From Burkholderiales bacterium (lineage in GTDB: Bacteria > Pseudomonadota > Gammaproteobacteria > Burkholderiales > Burkholderiaceae_C), in the NCBI GenBank assembly GCA_016000195.1, contig JAECRO010000008.1, positions 19,824-83,823 on the forward strand: a stretch of 64,000 nucleotides of DNA. The letters are read 5' to 3'. The notes under the pieces were generated by a model. That model saw only the letters and a program-made list of their open reading frames with translations, was not told the origin of the DNA and did no database searches. The stretch's first letter is position 1. Each line of letters starts with the position of its first letter. The position numbers and the translations under genes were made by a program. Below, one piece after another: positions 44,878 through 52,652 of this stretch.

Positions 44878-45300
44878 ATGCCACCTAAAACCGCCAGCCA
44901 TGTCGCCGCCGCCAAGCCGGCCGACGAGAAAATCACCATCAACCTGGGCTATGTCGATCTTGGCCAGATCGACCTGCTGGTGCAGGAAGGCTTCTACGCC
45001 AACCGCACCGACCTGATCCGCACCGCCATCCGCAACCAGCTGACGACCCACTCCGAGGTGGTCAGGCAGGTGGTGGCGCGCAAGACGCTGGTGCTGGGCA
45101 TCCAGCATTTCACCGCCGCCGGCCTGCGCGCCGTGCAGGCGTCGGGCGAGGCGCTGCAAATCCGTGTTTTGGGCCTGGCCACCATTGCGCTCGATGTCAC
45201 CCCCGAACTGGCGCTGGCCGCCATTGACTCGGTGGTGGTGCTGGGCGCGCTGCATGCCAGCCCGGCCGTGAAGGCGGCTTTGGCCGGCCGCATCCGTTGA
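44878..45300 (+). CDS. ribbon-helix-helix (CopG-type) transcriptional regulator
   Basis: The 140-residue protein starts with a basic tail and then KITINLGYVDLGQIDLLVQE, YANRTDLIRTAIRNQL, a ribbon-helix-helix DNA-binding unit. The C-terminal ~80 residues (VLGIQHFTAAGLRAVQASGE ... LVVV-like strands) look like a small effector or oligomerisation domain. The esterase gene follows after 32 bp, and a palindromic operator lies immediately upstream. It probably represses itself and the esterase gene. Confidence 0.78.
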   Translation: MPPKTASHVAAAKPADEKITINLGYVDLGQIDLLVQEGFYANRTDLIRTAIRNQLTTHSEVVRQVVARKTLVLGIQHFTAAGLRAVQASGEALQIRVLGLATIALDVTPELALAAIDSVVVLGALHASPAVKAALAGRIR

Positions 45301-45332
45301 CTCCCCAACCTGTTCTCCCGAAAGGAAACACC

Positions 45333-46538
45333 GTGAACCCCACTTTTGAACGCCTGATTTACGAAGCCACCCGACTGGCGCAGGACGCCAAGGCGCAAGC
45401 CCTTGCCTCCATTCACCAGGCCACTGACGAAGGCGGCGCGAATCCGCTGCACCGGCTCGTCGCAGGCGCAAGAAATTCGATGAACAACCCGGCTTTCCAG
45501 CATTCAATGGCCGAGGCGACCCGCCTGATGCAGACCGGCAACCTGCAGGCCGCCACCGCCGCCATCCAGGCCGCACTCGGCGCCGCCGCCGCGCCCGCCG
45601 ACGCCGACGACCTGAATGTCATCGACGTGGCAGCGTATGAAGTCGGGCGCCAGGCGCCAGCGCAGCCGGCCCCCACCGTCAAGCCCGGCCCGTCCGGCCA
45701 GTTCATCAGCGGCAGCCACACCGAAGGCGCGGCCGGCACGCGCGAGTACAAGCTCTACATTCCGCCGGCGTCCTTTGAAGGGCCGCTGCCGCTGGTCGTG
45801 ATGCTGCACGGCTGCACCCAGAACCCGGACGACTTCGCCGCCGGCACCCAGATGAACGAGGCGGCGCTCCAGCGCGGCTTCTACGTGCTCTACCCGGCGC
45901 AGACGCAGCACGCCAATTCCTCGCGCTGCTGGAACTGGTTCAAGCACAACCACCAAAAGCGCGGCCGGGGCGAGCCGGCGCTGCTGGCCGGCATGACGCG
46001 TGACGTGATGAAGCGCTACAGCATCGACCCGCAGCGCGTCTATGTGGCGGGCCTGTCGGCCGGCGGCGCCATGGCGGCGATCCTGGGCGATGCCTACCCG
46101 GACCTGTTTGCCGCCGTCGGCGTGCATTCGGGCCTGGCCACCGGCTCGGCGACCAATGTGCAGGATGCGCTCAGCGTGATGCAGACCGGCGCGGCGCCCG
46201 GTGCGCGCACCACCGCCAGCCCGCCGACCATCGTCTTTCATGGCGACCAGGACGCCACCGTCAACCCGGCCAACGGCGAACATGTCGTCGCCGCCAGCGC
46301 CGGCGCCTCCAGACCGGAGCACAAGCGCGCGCGCAGCCCCAACGGCCGCGACTACACCCGGCGCGTCTACAAGGAAGCGGACGGGCGCGTCGTGGCCGAA
46401 CACTGGGCCGTGCATGGCGCCGGCCACGCCTGGTCGGGCGGCAGCGCGCAAGGCTCGTACACCGATGGACACGGCCCCGACGCCACCGAAGAGATGCTGC
46501 GCTTTTTCCTGGCCAACACGCTGCCGGCGACGCATTGA
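45333..46538 (+). CDS. polyhydroxybutyrate-depolymerase-family esterase
   Basis: From a GTG at 45333, preceded by AAAGGAA, the 401-residue product has an N-terminal helical region of ~140 residues and then an alpha/beta-hydrolase domain. In that domain LPLVVMLHGCTQNPDDFAAG gives the oxyanion hole, AGLSAGGAM the nucleophile Ser, HGDQDATVNP the Asp and GAGHAWSGG the His. This is the PHB-depolymerase/feruloyl-esterase (LpqC-like) family. No signal peptide is evident, so an intracellular substrate such as stored PHB or its oligomers is possible. An in-frame TTG at 45297 is a less likely start. Confidence 0.85.
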   Translation: MNPTFERLIYEATRLAQDAKAQALASIHQATDEGGANPLHRLVAGARNSMNNPAFQHSMAEATRLMQTGNLQAATAAIQAALGAAAAPADADDLNVIDVAAYEVGRQAPAQPAPTVKPGPSGQFISGSHTEGAAGTREYKLYIPPASFEGPLPLVVMLHGCTQNPDDFAAGTQMNEAALQRGFYVLYPAQTQHANSSRCWNWFKHNHQKRGRGEPALLAGMTRDVMKRYSIDPQRVYVAGLSAGGAMAAILGDAYPDLFAAVGVHSGLATGSATNVQDALSVMQTGAAPGARTTASPPTIVFHGDQDATVNPANGEHVVAASAGASRPEHKRARSPNGRDYTRRVYKEADGRVVAEHWAVHGAGHAWSGGSAQGSYTDGHGPDATEEMLRFFLANTLPATH

Positions 46539-46635
46539 GGGGCGGCGCGGCTTGCGCCTGGGGCGCCATTTTGCAAGACCACCGGCCCTTATATATAGAA
46601 TGGCGCCCCTGCCCATCCCTGCCTGTCTGCCCATC

Positions 46636-47391
46636 ATGAACATCACGGTCAACGAAGAACTGCTTGCCTACATCGACCCGCTGACGCCCGAGGAAAACGA
46701 AGCGCTGGAGCGCAGCCTGCTGGCCGAGGGCTGCCGCGACGCCCTGGTGCTGTGGGGCGAGGTGCTGGTGGACGGCCACAACCGCCACCGCATCTGCACG
46801 CAGCACGGCATTGCCTTCAACACCGTGCAGAACACGCGCTTCGAGTCCATCGACGACGTGCATCTGTGGATGATCGACCAGCACCTGGGCCGGCGCAGCG
46901 TGTCCGACTTCCAGCGCGGCGTGCTGGCGCTGCGCAAAAAGGACATCCTGACCGCCCGCGTGCGGCCCGCGCCCGGCGAGCCGTCCGCACGTGAATCAGC
47001 GCCAGTTTCAGGAACTGCAAAGCCCGAGCCGGTGCCAACCCGCGACGCCGTTGCCAAGGCCGCGCGCATCAGCAGCAACACCATCAACCAGATTGAAAAG
47101 ATCCAGAAGTCGGCCGCGCCGGAACTGGTGGCGGCCGTGAAGTCGGGCACGATCTCGATCAACGCGGCGGCCACCGTGGCGTCGCTGCCGGTGGAGGCGC
47201 AGGTGGCGGCCGTGGCCGGCGGCAAGAAAGAGCTTCAGCAGGCCGCCCGGCAGGTGCGCGAAAGCAAGGCCGTGGCGCGCACCGAGCCTGAATCGCCCGA
47301 AGGCGTGATTGCCCGGCTCAGGCAGACCATCACCGAACTCAGCGCCGAGAACGCGGCGCTGAAAGCTAGGCTGGCTGGACTGAATTCCTGA
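46636..47391 (+). CDS. orphan ParB-like protein
   Basis: The 251-residue protein starts MNITVNEELLAYIDPLTPEE and has ParB-nuclease-like features (LVDGHNRHRICTQHGIAFNT, where a DGHxRHR box is typical). A helix-turn-helix-like part follows (TRDAVAKAARISSNTINQIE ... VKSGTISINAAATVASL), and a coiled-coil end. No parA or plasmid gene lies nearby, so it is probably a chromosomal regulator or relic of a mobile element. An ATG at 46600 is an alternative start; neither has a clear ribosome site. Its last 26 bases overlap the convergent iron permease gene. Confidence 0.7.
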   Translation: MNITVNEELLAYIDPLTPEENEALERSLLAEGCRDALVLWGEVLVDGHNRHRICTQHGIAFNTVQNTRFESIDDVHLWMIDQHLGRRSVSDFQRGVLALRKKDILTARVRPAPGEPSARESAPVSGTAKPEPVPTRDAVAKAARISSNTINQIEKIQKSAAPELVAAVKSGTISINAAATVASLPVEAQVAAVAGGKKELQQAARQVRESKAVARTEPESPEGVIARLRQTITELSAENAALKARLAGLNS

Positions 47392-48199
47392 CGGGGCCGC
47401 GCGAATTCACCCAGCGCATGCCGGCCGTGATGGCCAGCACGACCGCCACGTAAAACACAATCTGCATGCCCGCCGGCTGTGCTTCGTAACCGATCAGTCC
47501 GTGCAGCAGGGTGCCGACCGCCGAGGTCTGCGACAGCAGGCCCGAGGTGTCCCACAACGGCGCGCCCAGGCTGGGCAGCAGATCGGCCTGGATCAGGAAG
47601 CGGGCGGCCTGCGACGCCATGCTGGCGGCCAGCAGCAAGACAAAGACGCCGGTGATCGAGAAAAACCAGCGCAACGGAATGCGCAGCAGTCCGGCGTACA
47701 GCAGGCCGCCGACCAGCAGGCCTGCCGCCAGGCCGCTGAGGCCTCCGCCAACGGTGTTGCGCAGCCCGTCTTCGCTGCTGGTGGCCAGGCCGTAGAGAAA
47801 CAGCACGGTTTCCGAGCCTTCGCGCAGGACGGCGAGGGCCACCACCATGAAGATCACGGAACGCTCGCGGCTGCCGTCATGGATGGCGCGCGCGGTGCTC
47901 TTGGCCTGCGCGGCCATTTCGCGGCCATGAATCGACATCCAGATGTTGTGCCAGGCCAGCATGCCCACGGCCAGGATCAGGATGCCGGCATTGAACAATT
48001 CCTGGCCCACGCCGCTGGCCATGTCGGAAATCAGCCCCATGCTCGACGCCACCAGCGCCGCGCCTGCGAGCCCGGCCAGTATTCCGGCGGCTATCCAGCG
48101 CCCGCGAGAGGCAATCCCGAGCGTGGCGGCGGCCATGATGCTGATGATCAGCGACGCTTCCAGTGATTCACGAAAAACGATGAGTGCGGCGGCGAACAT
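47366..48199 (-). CDS. FTR1-family iron permease
   Basis: The 277-residue membrane protein has seven hydrophobic segments and the two iron-binding motifs in the form RESLE (residues 10-14, FRESLEASLII) and REGSE (AVLREGSETVLFLYG). It belongs to the oxidase-dependent ferrous iron permeases (Ftr1/EfeU/FetM). The cupredoxin gene is 29 bp upstream in the same transcript, and both lie behind a Fur-like site. No peroxidase (EfeB) or EfeO body is present. Confidence 0.9.
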   Translation of the reverse strand: MFAAALIVFRESLEASLIISIMAAATLGIASRGRWIAAGILAGLAGAALVASSMGLISDMASGVGQELFNAGILILAVGMLAWHNIWMSIHGREMAAQAKSTARAIHDGSRERSVIFMVVALAVLREGSETVLFLYGLATSSEDGLRNTVGGGLSGLAAGLLVGGLLYAGLLRIPLRWFFSITGVFVLLLAASMASQAARFLIQADLLPSLGAPLWDTSGLLSQTSAVGTLLHGLIGYEAQPAGMQIVFYVAVVLAITAGMRWVNSRGPVRNSVQPA

Positions 48200-48228
48200 G
48201 GCGGTTTCCTGGCTTGGACGTTAGACGC

Positions 48229-48558
48229 TTATTTGACGACGATGGTGCCTTGCGCGGCGGCATCGTTCTCGTGGTATTCCTCGACGAACGGATAGCGCCC
48301 AGGTTTCAAGGGGCCAATGTTGATCGTGCCGGTGGAGTTGCCCGCAATGACTTTCTCGCGGCCCAGCGGCTTGCTTTCAAACTCCGCGGGGGTGGCGTCC
48401 TTGTTCACCACCAGCAGCTTGATTTTTTTCCCGGCGGGGAGGGTGATTTCCTTGGGCTCAAAGGCGTGATCCTTGATCGTCAGGGTAAATTCATCAACGG
48501 CGGCAAAAGCCGTGCTTGCGGCAAACGACAACAGGGCAATGGGCAACAGGCGTTTCAT
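48229..48558 (-). CDS. periplasmic cupredoxin-domain protein
   Basis: A 109-residue protein with a signal peptide (MKRLLPIALLSFAASTAFA) and a single cupredoxin-like domain: FTLTIKDHAFEPKEITLPAG, KIKLLVVNKDATPAEFES, and GPLKPGRYPFVEEYHENDAA. The usual Cys ligand of type I copper is not visible, so it may resemble the EfeO N-domain or P19-type iron/copper-binding proteins. Likely role: handing ferrous or ferric iron to the FTR1 permease encoded next to it. Confidence 0.82.
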   Translation of the reverse strand: MKRLLPIALLSFAASTAFAAVDEFTLTIKDHAFEPKEITLPAGKKIKLLVVNKDATPAEFESKPLGREKVIAGNSTGTINIGPLKPGRYPFVEEYHENDAAAQGTIVVK

Positions 48559-48571
48559 TTGGGCTCCAAAA

Positions 48572-48600
48572 AGTTTAATGATAATAAGTCTCATTAAACT
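48572..48600. promoter_or_regulatory. Fur-like operator before the cupredoxin-permease operon
   Basis: AGTTTAATGA (48572-48581), nine bases, TCATTAAACT (48591-48600): a perfect 10-bp inverted repeat. Its centre AATGATAATAAGTCTCATT resembles the 19-bp Fur box and lies 14 bp before the cupredoxin ATG, where bound Fur would block transcription under iron-replete conditions. Confidence 0.65.
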
Positions 48601-48675
48601 TGACAAGTCTGTTTTTGAATGCAAGGCCAAACGCCCGCGACGTATTGCGGGCCTGCCCCATGAATCCGGAGTGAA

Positions 48676-48689
48676 TTGACCTTGATCAA
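48676..48689. promoter_or_regulatory. FNR/ANR-like box upstream of the alcohol dehydrogenase gene
   Basis: TTGAC-CTTG-ATCAA matches nine of ten fixed positions of TTGAT-N4-ATCAA. It is centred about 91 bp before the dehydrogenase ATG. The -10-like TAGACT at 48731-48736 would put it near -61, a normal activating position. Low-oxygen induction is inferred. Confidence 0.4.
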
Positions 48690-48773
48690 GGCGCGCTTGG
48701 ATGCGACACGTGCCTGACATTCATACGGGATAGACTGGATTCACGAGTCTTGCTTACAACCCAAGGAGTATTT

Positions 48774-49871
48774 ATGTCCGCCATGATGAAAGCCGCCGTG
48801 TTTGTCGAACCCGGTCGCATCGAGATTACCGACAAGCGCATCCCGGATGTCGGGCCGAACGATGCCCTGGTGCGCATCACCACCACCACCATCTGCGGCA
48901 CCGATGTCCACATCCTGAAGGGCGAGTACCCCGTTGCCAAGGGGCTGACGATTGGCCACGAGCCGGTGGGCGTGATTGAAAAGCTCGGCAGCGCGGTGCA
49001 GGGCTATCTAGAGGGCCAGCGCGTCATTGCCGGCGCCATCTGCCCCAATTTCAACTCCTACGCCGCCCAGGACGGCGCGCCGTCGCAGGACGGCAGCTAT
49101 CTCATCCCCATGGGGCTGTGCGGCTGCCACGGCTACAAGGCCACCGCCGGCTGGCGCTTTGGCAACCTGATCGACGGCGCCCAGGCCGAGTACGTGCTGG
49201 TGCCCGATGCCCAGGCCAACCTCGCGCCGATTCCCGACGGCCTCACCGACGAGCAGGTGCTGATGTGTCCGGACATCATGTCCACCGGCTTCAAGGGCGC
49301 GGAAAACGCCAACATCCGCATCGGCGACACCGTGGTGGTGTTCGCCCAGGGGCCGATTGGCCTGTGCGCCACCGCCGGCGCGCGCCTGCTGGGCGCCAGC
49401 ACCATCATCACGGTCGATGGCAACGACCACCGCCTGGGCATTTCCAAAAAAATGGGCGCCGACCTGACGCTGAACTTCAACACCTGCGATGTGGTCGAAG
49501 AAATCATGAAGATCACCGGCGGGCGTGGCGCGGATTCATCGATTGAAGCGCTGGGCACGCAGGCCACCTTCGGGTCGGCGCTGCGCGTGCTCAAGCCAGG
49601 CGGCACGCTGTCCAGCCTGGGCGTGTATTCGAGCGACCTGAAAATTCCCCTGTCATCCTTCGCCGCCGGACTGGGCGACCACACCATCAGGACTGCGCTA
49701 TGCCCCGGTGGCAAGGAACGCATGCGCCGGTTGATGAATGTGGTGGCGTCCGGCCGGATTGATCTGGGCCTGATGGTGACGCACCACTACAAGCTCGAAA
49801 ACATCGTCGCCGCCTACGACCTGTTCTCCCACCAGCGCGACGGCGTGCTCAAGGTGGCGATCAAGCCGTAA
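48774..49871 (+). CDS. zinc-dependent alcohol dehydrogenase
   Basis: The 365-residue MDR-family enzyme has the catalytic zinc ligands in ICGTDVHI and GHEPVG and the NAD(P)-binding FAQGPIGLCATAGARLLG. The four-Cys structural zinc lobe is replaced by AGAICPNFNSYAAQDGAPSQ, as in tetrameric secondary alcohol dehydrogenases (isopropanol dehydrogenase type). It therefore probably interconverts secondary alcohols and ketones or small aldehydes. AAGGAG precedes the ATG by five bases. It stands alone, with an FNR-like box upstream. Confidence 0.88.
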   Translation: MSAMMKAAVFVEPGRIEITDKRIPDVGPNDALVRITTTTICGTDVHILKGEYPVAKGLTIGHEPVGVIEKLGSAVQGYLEGQRVIAGAICPNFNSYAAQDGAPSQDGSYLIPMGLCGCHGYKATAGWRFGNLIDGAQAEYVLVPDAQANLAPIPDGLTDEQVLMCPDIMSTGFKGAENANIRIGDTVVVFAQGPIGLCATAGARLLGASTIITVDGNDHRLGISKKMGADLTLNFNTCDVVEEIMKITGGRGADSSIEALGTQATFGSALRVLKPGGTLSSLGVYSSDLKIPLSSFAAGLGDHTIRTALCPGGKERMRRLMNVVASGRIDLGLMVTHHYKLENIVAAYDLFSHQRDGVLKVAIKP

Positions 49872-49915
49872 GCGGGGGCCGAGCCGCACCGATGCCCGGG
49901 CCGGGCAGACGCTGC

Positions 49916-50164
49916 CTAGCTGTAGAACGCTTCGACCTTGCCCATCAGCTTGATCAGCAGCGGTTTGCCCTTGCGGTCCAGCGTCTTGCCTGCGGGCACC
50001 TTGATCCAGCCTTCGCTGATGCAGTATTCATAGACATCCAGGCGCTCCTTGTCCTTCAGCCGGATGCTCACGTCGTGCTCGAACACGGCGGCAACGTGAT
50101 AGGGGCTGCGCGGGTCAATGGAGAGACGGTCGGGCAGGGCGGGGCGCTGGGTGGCTTCGTTCAT
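49916..50164 (-). CDS. DUF3297 family protein
   Basis: An 82-residue protein reading LPDRLSIDPRSPYHVAAVFE, HDVSIRLKDKERLDVYEYCI, SEGWIKVPAGK, the highly conserved sequence of DUF3297. It is small, soluble and of unknown function; relatives are widespread in proteobacteria. Convergent with the dehydrogenase gene and the last core gene before the glycan region. Confidence 0.88.
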   Translation of the reverse strand: MNEATQRPALPDRLSIDPRSPYHVAAVFEHDVSIRLKDKERLDVYEYCISEGWIKVPAGKTLDRKGKPLLIKLMGKVEAFYS

Positions 50165-50502
50165 GGGTATCTTTTTGAGTTAACGCGAATGGGTGCCAAT
50201 TTTCCACGATCCGGCCCTGGTATACCCTCAAGAAAAGTCGGCTAAGCTGTTGTTTTTAGTCGAGAAAAAAGATGTGTGTAATGGGATGCTTTCAGCCTTC
50301 CCCGGCTGCTTGTTTTCCGGCAACAGTAACTTCGACTGACCGGACAGGGAAACCCAAGCTACCATGGACATATCCCCCAAAGTAAGCATGGCGCTGAATT
50401 CCGTTGTGCCGCAAGCACTTAGCGGGCTTTCGTCATCTCAACTGCTTTTTCTAGGATAAATTGATGCCCCCCTTTTGCCATTGGCGTTTGAGAAAGTTTT
50501 GA
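50165..50502. other. 338-bp non-coding stretch before the glycan operon
   Basis: No coding frame, repeat of either family or RNA gene was recognised. Base composition begins to drop here. AGGATAAAT at about 50453 could be a -10 element for the first glycosyltransferase gene, 41 bp before its ATG. I saw no ops/JUMPstart element. Confidence 0.4.
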
Positions 50503-51519
50503 ATGGAGTTTTTTCCGATTTTTCTATCGGTTGTGTTTGTTGTGCGTAACCAGTCGGGCAATATTGAAAAAATACTATCCGACGCCTCTTCCTGTATATC
50601 CTCTCTGGTCAGTGATTACGAACTCATTGTGGTAGACAACGCATCAGATGATGACAGTGTTTCTGCCCTCAAAAATCTGACAGGAGAGAATGGCCAACCC
50701 AATTTGCAGGTGTATGTCCTCACCAAGGAGGTGGATGCGGACACGGCTTTCTGGCTTGGGCTGGAAAACGCGCTGGGTGACTTTGTCGCCGTCATCGATC
50801 CTTTGGCAGATGACATTGGTTTTCTGCCGGAAATGCTCGACAAGGCGGTCAGCGGCGCCGATGTGGTGTTCGCCAGCAATGAGCAAAAACCTGCCCGGAG
50901 TCTGGCCTATCGAGGTGCTTTTGCAGTTTTCAATGGACTCTACAAGTGGTTCAGCGGCATCAATCTGGCCAAAGAGGCTCCGCAGTACCGCGTCCTTAGC
51001 AAGAGGGTCGTCAACTTTATTCTTCAGCATCCCCAGCCTGCACTGACCTATCGTCATCTTCCTGCGTCCGGGGGATTTGCACGCGTCAATCTCAACTACA
51101 GTGCAATGCCAAAGATTTCGCATACCAAGCGGCTGGGCGAAAGCATCGACCGGGGTATGCGGCTGCTGGTTTCGACAACCCGCGCGCCGATGCGCCTTGT
51201 TACCTCGCTCTCTTTGTTTGGGGCGGTCGCCAATCTTCTGTATTCCATCTACGTCGTCGCCATCGGCTTCCTGAAGACAGATGTTGCACCCGGCTGGATC
51301 AGCCTTTCCCTCCAGCAATCCGGCATGTTTTTCCTGATTTCGCTCGTCCTTCTTGTGCTTGGCGAGTACATCCTGCAAATGACCAGCCTGTCGAATGAAG
51401 GTCCGCTCTATCACGTAGGGCGAGAGTTCACCAGCGCCCGCATGACCCGGCGTGAGAAGCTGAATATCGAGGAAGTAGCGGCTAAGCTAACGCAGACTCC
51501 AGGCAGCTACCCCGAATGA
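50503..51519 (+). CDS. GT2 glycosyltransferase with two C-terminal membrane helices (GtrB/ArnC-like)
   Basis: The 338-residue protein has a GT-A domain (FLSVVFVVRNQSGNIEKILS, YELIVVDNASDDDSVSALKN, FVAVIDPLADD as DxD-type region). Two hydrophobic segments follow near the end (LVTSLSLFGAVANLLYSIYV and GMFFLISLVLLVLGEYILQM). That layout is found in polyprenyl-phosphate glycosyltransferases such as GtrB and ArnC, which load a sugar on undecaprenyl phosphate at the cytoplasmic face. It leads the glycan operon; the next gene overlaps its stop by four bases. Confidence 0.85.
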   Translation: MEFFPIFLSVVFVVRNQSGNIEKILSDASSCISSLVSDYELIVVDNASDDDSVSALKNLTGENGQPNLQVYVLTKEVDADTAFWLGLENALGDFVAVIDPLADDIGFLPEMLDKAVSGADVVFASNEQKPARSLAYRGAFAVFNGLYKWFSGINLAKEAPQYRVLSKRVVNFILQHPQPALTYRHLPASGGFARVNLNYSAMPKISHTKRLGESIDRGMRLLVSTTRAPMRLVTSLSLFGAVANLLYSIYVVAIGFLKTDVAPGWISLSLQQSGMFFLISLVLLVLGEYILQMTSLSNEGPLYHVGREFTSARMTRREKLNIEEVAAKLTQTPGSYPE

Positions 51520-52652
51520 GTTGCCTGATGCCCACCGCAGATATAAACCAAGAGGCAGTCATTATTGGGGGTGGGTTTTACGGCGCCGCTATTGCCATTT
51601 ACCTGGCCAGGCAGCGTGGACTCAAGCGCATCGTTCTGGTAGAGCGCGAGCCGGCGCTTCTCGCACGGGCCTCTTATAACAATCAGGCTCGCGTACACAA
51701 TGGCTATCACTATCCACGCAGCTTTACGACAGCGTATAGAAGCCGGGTTAACTCGCCCAGGTTCGTGCGGGACTGGCCGGATGCGGTGAAGCAAGATTTC
51801 ACCAAGCTATACGCGATTGCTCGTCGTAATTCCAAGGTCACGGCCAAGCAGTTTGAACGCTTCTGTCGGGAGATTGGTGCCAGGATTCAACCAGCAGATC
51901 CGGCACTGCGGGCATTATTTGAACCGCGCCTGATCGAGGATGTGTTTCTGGTCGAGGAATATGCTTTCGACTCGACGAAGCTGGCAAGTTGGGCTGAGCG
52001 TGAACTGAAAGAATGTGGCGTGCAGATACGCTTTGGAACGCGCGTTACTGCGATCTCAAACGGGCCGAATGGAACATTGCAGGTTGCCGTACAACCCGAT
52101 CGCGGGGCTGATGAGTTGATCTCCTGCCGCTACGTGTTCAACTGCACCTATAGCGGGCTCAATCAGTTCAAGGGTGATTTTCCCGGAACCCGAACCGGCC
52201 TCAAACAAGAAATCACCGAAATGGCACTCATGCAGGCACCGCCAGCGCTCCAGGGCTTGGGCATTACGGTGATGGATGGCCCTTTTTTCTCAATGATGCC
52301 GTTCCCCGCTCGCGGCCTGCATACGCTTTCCCATGTCCGTTACACCCCACACCTGCACTGGAACGACCAACAAGGTATTGATCCTTACCAAAAACTCAAG
52401 CAATACGAACGCGCAAGCCGTGTAGATCGCATGGTCAGGGATGTCGGGCGGTATCTCCCCGCCGTGCTTGAAGCCAAATATGTCGATTCGTTATTCGAGG
52501 TCAAAACCGTTCTGGTGAAGAACGAAAGTGACGACGGAAGGCCTATTCTGTTTGAGAAACACCCGGAGTTGCCGGGTTGCTATTCCATACTGGGTGGGAA
52601 GATTGACAATATTTATGATGTATTGGAAAAGCTGGATGCGGAGATTTTTTAA
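51516..52652 (+). CDS. FAD-dependent oxidoreductase (DAO family)
   Basis: The 378-residue flavoprotein has the dinucleotide-binding motif AVIIGGGFYGAAIAIYLARQ near residue 14, followed by VLVEREPALLARASYNNQAR, and a C-terminal GCYSILGGKIDNIYDVLEKL that closes the FAD site. The fold is that of D-amino-acid oxidase-like enzymes. Within a glycan cluster it may oxidise a sugar or an amine on a sugar precursor; substrate unknown. The acyltransferase gene starts at the base after its stop. Confidence 0.8.
   Translation: MSCLMPTADINQEAVIIGGGFYGAAIAIYLARQRGLKRIVLVEREPALLARASYNNQARVHNGYHYPRSFTTAYRSRVNSPRFVRDWPDAVKQDFTKLYAIARRNSKVTAKQFERFCREIGARIQPADPALRALFEPRLIEDVFLVEEYAFDSTKLASWAERELKECGVQIRFGTRVTAISNGPNGTLQVAVQPDRGADELISCRYVFNCTYSGLNQFKGDFPGTRTGLKQEITEMALMQAPPALQGLGITVMDGPFFSMMPFPARGLHTLSHVRYTPHLHWNDQQGIDPYQKLKQYERASRVDRMVRDVGRYLPAVLEAKYVDSLFEVKTVLVKNESDDGRPILFEKHPELPGCYSILGGKIDNIYDVLEKLDAEIF

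Noticed and set aside
50165..50502. ops/JUMPstart element for RfaH before the glycan operon
   Set aside because: No GGCGGTAGC-type sequence was found in the stretch.
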